A stretch of 58,673 bases of DNA, from positions 1 to 58,673 of the forward strand of contig NZ_LGUR01000229.1 of NCBI RefSeq assembly GCF_001270495.1, in the 5' to 3' direction. Position 1 is the first letter of the stretch. Every line of letters starts with the position of its first letter. Both the position numbers and the translations under genes were made by a program. Positions 55,547-58,673 of the stretch are shown piece after piece. Origin of the DNA: Streptomyces viridochromogenes. GTDB lineage: Bacteria; Actinomycetota; Actinomycetes; Streptomycetales; Streptomycetaceae. The notes below the pieces were generated by a model, which saw only the letters and a list, made by a program, of their open reading frames with translations, was not told the origin of the DNA and did no database searches.

Positions 55547-57370
55547 GTGAGCGGAACGTCCGAAGGGCCGACGCCCGCGGCAGGCCTCATCGGGGCAGCC
55601 GTCACAGAGAGTAACCTACAGTCATCCCCCGGTACCGGATCGTCCTCGCCCTATTCCTCCGCGTTCTCCGCCGCCCCCCTGGCGATGGCCGTGGTCGATC
55701 GCGAGGGCCTGGTGACCGGAGCCAACGCCTCCTTCACCGACCTGCTGGGTACGGCCCCCGGTGAGCTGGCCGGGTCCGTCGCCGCCGACCTGGTGGACCT
55801 CGCCTCCGACGCGCGCGCCTGGCACGCGTACCGCGAGGTGCTGCGCGGCCGCCAGGCCCAACTGCGCTGCACACGACGGCTGAAACACCCCGACGGGCAC
55901 TCCCTGTGGGTCCAGGTCACGGTCGCGCCGCTGCCCGGCGAGGAGCCCGGCGGCGTCCTGCTCTCCGTCGCCGACATCAGCGACCACCGTGAACTCCAGG
56001 CCCGGTTGCGGCACTTGGAGATGCACGACCCGGTGACCCGGCTGCCCAACCGCACCCTGTTCTTCGAGCGCCTGTCGTCCGCGCTGGAGGTGGAGTCGTA
56101 CGACGAGAGCGGCACCACCGGGCGAATCGGCCTGTGCTACCTGGACCTTGACGGCTTCATGGCCATCAACGACACCCTCGGCCATCGCGTCGGCGACAAG
56201 CTGCTGGGCGCCGTGGCCGAGCGGCTCACGCGCTGCGCCGAGGAGGCGGGCCACGCCCGATCGATCCCGCCCCTGGTGGCCCGGCTCGGCGGGGACGAAT
56301 TCGCCCTGCTCGTCGAGGACTCGACAGGCACCGAGCAACTCGCCGACCTCGCCGAGTCGGTGCTCGAAGCTCTGCGGGCCCCCTTCGACCTGGGCGGGCG
56401 GCGCCTGTCGGTGTCGGCCTCGATCGGCGTCGTGGAGCGCCAGGCCGCCGGCACCACTCCCACCGCCCTGATGGCGGCCGCCGACACGACGCTGTACTGG
56501 GCGAAGGCCGACGGCAAGGACCGCTGGACGCTCTTCGACCCCGAACGCAACGCCCACCTCATGACCCGCCAGGCCCTCGCCTCCACGCTCCGCCCTGCCA
56601 TCGAGCGCGGTGAATTCGCCCTGGAGTACCAGCCGTTGGTCAGCATGGAGGACGGCCGGCTGCGCGGTGTCGAGGCGCTTGTCCGCTGGAATCATCCTCA
56701 GTTCGGCGTACTGGCGCCGAATCGGTTCATCGGACTGGCCGAGGAGGACGGTTCGATCGTGCCGCTCGGCCGGTGGATCCTGGAGACCGCCTGCCGGCAG
56801 GCACAGGCCTGGCAGCTGGCGCACCCCGACGAGCCGCCGATCTTCGTGAGCGTGAACGTCGCCGTCCGCCAGGTCTGGGACTCCGACCTGGTGGCGGACG
56901 TGGCCCGGATCCTCGACGAGACCGGACTCGCCCCGCATCTGCTCCAGTTGGAACTGACCGAGTCGGCGGTGATGGGCTCGGCGGGCCGCCCGATCCAGGA
57001 CCTCCAGGCGCTCAGCGACATGGGCGTACGCATCGCGATCGACGACTTCGGTACCGGCTACTCGAATCTCGCCTATCTGAGCCGGCTGCCGGTCTCGGTT
57101 CTGAAGCTGGACGGTTCCTTCGTACGGGGCTTCCAGTACGAGAGCGACAACAACGCGGCCGTCCCGCCGAACCCGGCGGACGAGGTCGTCGTCGAGGCGA
57201 TGATCGATCTGGCCCATCGGCTGGGGCTGACGGTCACCGCGGAGTGCGTGGAGACCCTGGCGCAGGCGTCACGGCTGCGACGGATCGGGTGCGACACCGG
57301 GCAGGGGTGGCTGTACTCGCGGCCGGTGTCGCCGGATCGTATCTCCGAGTTGCTGGGTGTGCGGGTCTGA
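55547..57370 (+). CDS. cdgA: PAS-GGDEF-EAL c-di-GMP enzyme CdgA
   Basis: 607 residues, soluble. A ~35-residue low-complexity start is followed by PAS/PAC (residues ~38-155; SAAPLAMAVVDREGLVTGAN, VADISDHRELQARLRHLE), GGDEF with intact motif at residues 248-252 (ARLGGDEFALL) and EAL with motif at 376-378 (GVEALVRWNH), plus IDDFGTGYSNLAYL. Both catalytic domains look intact. It makes or degrades c-di-GMP, the signal that BldD uses to hold back development. GTG 55547 has GGGAG six bases before it; a longer ATG form starts at 55505. Position and domain order match cdgA of S. coelicolor. Confidence 0.93.
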   Translation: MSGTSEGPTPAAGLIGAAVTESNLQSSPGTGSSSPYSSAFSAAPLAMAVVDREGLVTGANASFTDLLGTAPGELAGSVAADLVDLASDARAWHAYREVLRGRQAQLRCTRRLKHPDGHSLWVQVTVAPLPGEEPGGVLLSVADISDHRELQARLRHLEMHDPVTRLPNRTLFFERLSSALEVESYDESGTTGRIGLCYLDLDGFMAINDTLGHRVGDKLLGAVAERLTRCAEEAGHARSIPPLVARLGGDEFALLVEDSTGTEQLADLAESVLEALRAPFDLGGRRLSVSASIGVVERQAAGTTPTALMAAADTTLYWAKADGKDRWTLFDPERNAHLMTRQALASTLRPAIERGEFALEYQPLVSMEDGRLRGVEALVRWNHPQFGVLAPNRFIGLAEEDGSIVPLGRWILETACRQAQAWQLAHPDEPPIFVSVNVAVRQVWDSDLVADVARILDETGLAPHLLQLELTESAVMGSAGRPIQDLQALSDMGVRIAIDDFGTGYSNLAYLSRLPVSVLKLDGSFVRGFQYESDNNAAVPPNPADEVVVEAMIDLAHRLGLTVTAECVETLAQASRLRRIGCDTGQGWLYSRPVSPDRISELLGVRV

Positions 57371-57388
57371 CGCCTCGGGGAGGGGCGG

Positions 57389-58489
57389 TCAGGTGGTCGG
57401 CAAGTCGTAGGCGTCCGCGATGAGTTCGTACGAGCGCAGGCGTACGTCCATGCCGGGGGCGTTGCTCGTGATCATCAGCTCGTCGGCGCCGGTGCGCTTG
57501 TGGAGGTCGTCGAGGCCGGCGCGGACCTCGTCGGGGGTGCCGTGGACGACGTTGGCGTTCCAGGAGTCGGCGAACTCGCGCTCCAGCGGGGTGAATTCGT
57601 GGGCCTCGGCCTCTTCGGGGGTGGGGATCAGGCCGGGGCGGCCGGTGCGCAGACGGATCATGCTGAGGGCGGCGGCCCTGACCTGGCGGCGGGCCTCCTT
57701 CTCGTCGTCGGTGGCGAGGGCGGAGACGCCGATGAGGGCGTACGGGCGGTCGAGGACGGCCGAGGGCTGGAAGGACTCCCGGTACAGGTCCAGGGCCGGG
57801 ATGGTGTTCTGCGCCGAGAAGTGGTGCGCGAAGGCGAAGGGCAGGCCGAGGGCCGCTGCGAGGCGGGCGCTGAAGCCGGAGGAGCCGAGCAGCCAGATCG
57901 GGGGGCGGTGCGGGGACTGGACGCCGCCGGGTGAGGTCGCCTGGACGGGGCCGGGGACGGCGTGGATACGGCGGTAGGGGTGGCCGTCCGGGAAGTCGTC
58001 GTCGAGGAAGCGGGTGAGTTCGGCGAGCTGCTCGGGGAAGTCGTCGGCGCCCTCGTTGAGGTGATCCGTGCGGCGGAGTGCGGCTGCGGTGGCGCCGTCC
58101 GTGCCGGGGGCGCGGCCGAGGCCGAGGTCGATGCGGCCGGGGGCCATGGCCTCCAGGGTGCCGAACTGTTCCGCGATGACGAGGGGGGCGTGGTTGGGGA
58201 GCATCACGCCGCCGGAGCCGAGGCGGATGCGGGTGGTGTGGGCGGCGATGTGGGCGAGGATCACGGCGGGGGACGAGGACGCCACGCCGGGCATGGAGTG
58301 GTGTTCGGCGACCCAGTAGCGGTGGAATCCGCGGGACTCCGCGAGGCGGGCGATGTCGACGCTGGTGCGGAGGGCGTCGGTGGCGGTGTGGCCGGAGCTG
58401 ACCGTGACCAGGTCGAGTACGGAGAGGGGGGCCGGGGCGGTGCCGTGTGTGGTGCCGTTTGTGGTGCCCCGGGTCTCGTCTGCCGGCAC
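57389..58489 (-). CDS. LLM-class flavin-dependent oxidoreductase
   Basis: 366 residues, single-domain luciferase-like (beta/alpha)8 fold: [74 protein letters not shown] and [14 protein letters not shown]. It uses FMNH2 supplied by a reductase; the substrate is unknown (YwcH/alkanal-type group). GTG 58489 has AGGAGG five bases upstream. The C-terminus ends 18 bases from the convergent cdgA stop, with no clear terminator between. Confidence 0.93.
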   Translation of the reverse strand: MPADETRGTTNGTTHGTAPAPLSVLDLVTVSSGHTATDALRTSVDIARLAESRGFHRYWVAEHHSMPGVASSSPAVILAHIAAHTTRIRLGSGGVMLPNHAPLVIAEQFGTLEAMAPGRIDLGLGRAPGTDGATAAALRRTDHLNEGADDFPEQLAELTRFLDDDFPDGHPYRRIHAVPGPVQATSPGGVQSPHRPPIWLLGSSGFSARLAAALGLPFAFAHHFSAQNTIPALDLYRESFQPSAVLDRPYALIGVSALATDDEKEARRQVRAAALSMIRLRTGRPGLIPTPEEAEAHEFTPLEREFADSWNANVVHGTPDEVRAGLDDLHKRTGADELMITSNAPGMDVRLRSYELIADAYDLPTT

Positions 58490-58590
58490 GTGTGCCTCCT
58501 GCGTTTGCCGTGTGGTGTGCGATCGGCGTTAACAGGAGGGGGGCTCCGGTTTATTCCCTCGCCCCCGCCGCCCCTACCCGTCCCATCCCT

Positions 58591-58673
58591 TGAAGGGGCT
58601 CCGCCCCTTCGACCCCGCCAGGGGGCTGCCGCCCCCTGGACCCCCGCTTCGGCCCTGAAGGGGCCTCGTCCTC
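58591..58673. repeat. Dispersed element, family A, at the right window edge
   Basis: Hairpin AAGGGGC-TCC-GCCCCTT, then CAGGGGGC-TGCC-GCCCCCTG, then CGCTTCGGCCCTGAAGGGG and CCTCGTCCTC. This matches, in reverse orientation, the element behind adpA. It is cut off by the window end. Between 58490 and 58590 nothing else is seen. Confidence 0.75.

Overview
The window is a high-GC actinobacterial chromosome segment, almost certainly Streptomyces. Evidence: strong GC bias at third codon positions, GTG/TTG starts, leaderless genes, a TTA codon in adpA, and gene blocks that match the core of the S. coelicolor chromosome (from memory, roughly SCO2770 to SCO2818: des, adpA-orn, ceb-bglC, cdgA). There is no transposase, phage gene, rRNA or CRISPR array. 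The first gene is cut by the window edge.

Layout. 1-7 kb: PucR-type regulator, a phosphatase-like protein, a tesB/acyl-CoA dehydrogenase pair, a DedA protein, a NarL-type two-component system and a TetR regulator. 7.2-13 kb: TetR-controlled branched-chain acyl-CoA operon (two carboxylase subunits, HMG-CoA lyase, acyl-CoA dehydrogenase), which fits leucine/branched-chain catabolism. 13.1-20.4 kb: desferrioxamine uptake and biosynthesis (desE, desF, desABCD) with two iron boxes of the DmdR/DtxR type. 20.5-27 kb: GH20 hexosaminidase with a DasR-like operator, a DUF4429 protein, a Tat-exported purple acid phosphatase, a small unknown protein and glmS. 27-31.5 kb: acetate-transporter-like protein, universal stress protein, adpA with its TTA codon, and orn. 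31.6-38.7 kb: tRNA-His, a GNAT acetyltransferase and the cellobiose/cellotriose system cebR / cebEFG-bglC with two CebR boxes. 38.7-47 kb: CBM2-GH18 chitinase, OmpR-type two-component system, a cluster of DnaA-box-like repeats, hypothetical proteins, a helix-turn-helix/TPR regulator and a histidine phosphatase. 47-52.8 kb: PAP2 protein, then a three-gene operon for an Fe-S RecB-family nuclease, an unknown 536-residue protein and an SF1 helicase, followed by a small ORF behind four tandem 16-bp repeats. 52.9-58.7 kb: a TTA-containing gene that ends inside tRNA-Lys, an M6-type metalloprotease, the c-di-GMP enzyme cdgA and a luciferase-like oxidoreductase.

The best candidate for a poorly described system is the nuclease / middle protein / helicase operon (48003-52221). 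It carries the Cas4/AddB/Dna2 cysteine pattern, all RecB-family catalytic residues and a full set of SF1 motifs. It begins leaderless, directly behind a near-perfect actinobacterial LexA-independent DNA-damage promoter (RecA-NDp / PafBC type). It looks like a Dna2-like machine divided over three polypeptides and induced by DNA damage.

Other themes: nutrient-sensing operators for iron, cellobiose, aminosugars and branched acyl-CoAs sit beside developmental genes (adpA, cdgA). Two families of dispersed palindromic intergenic repeats recur at six places.
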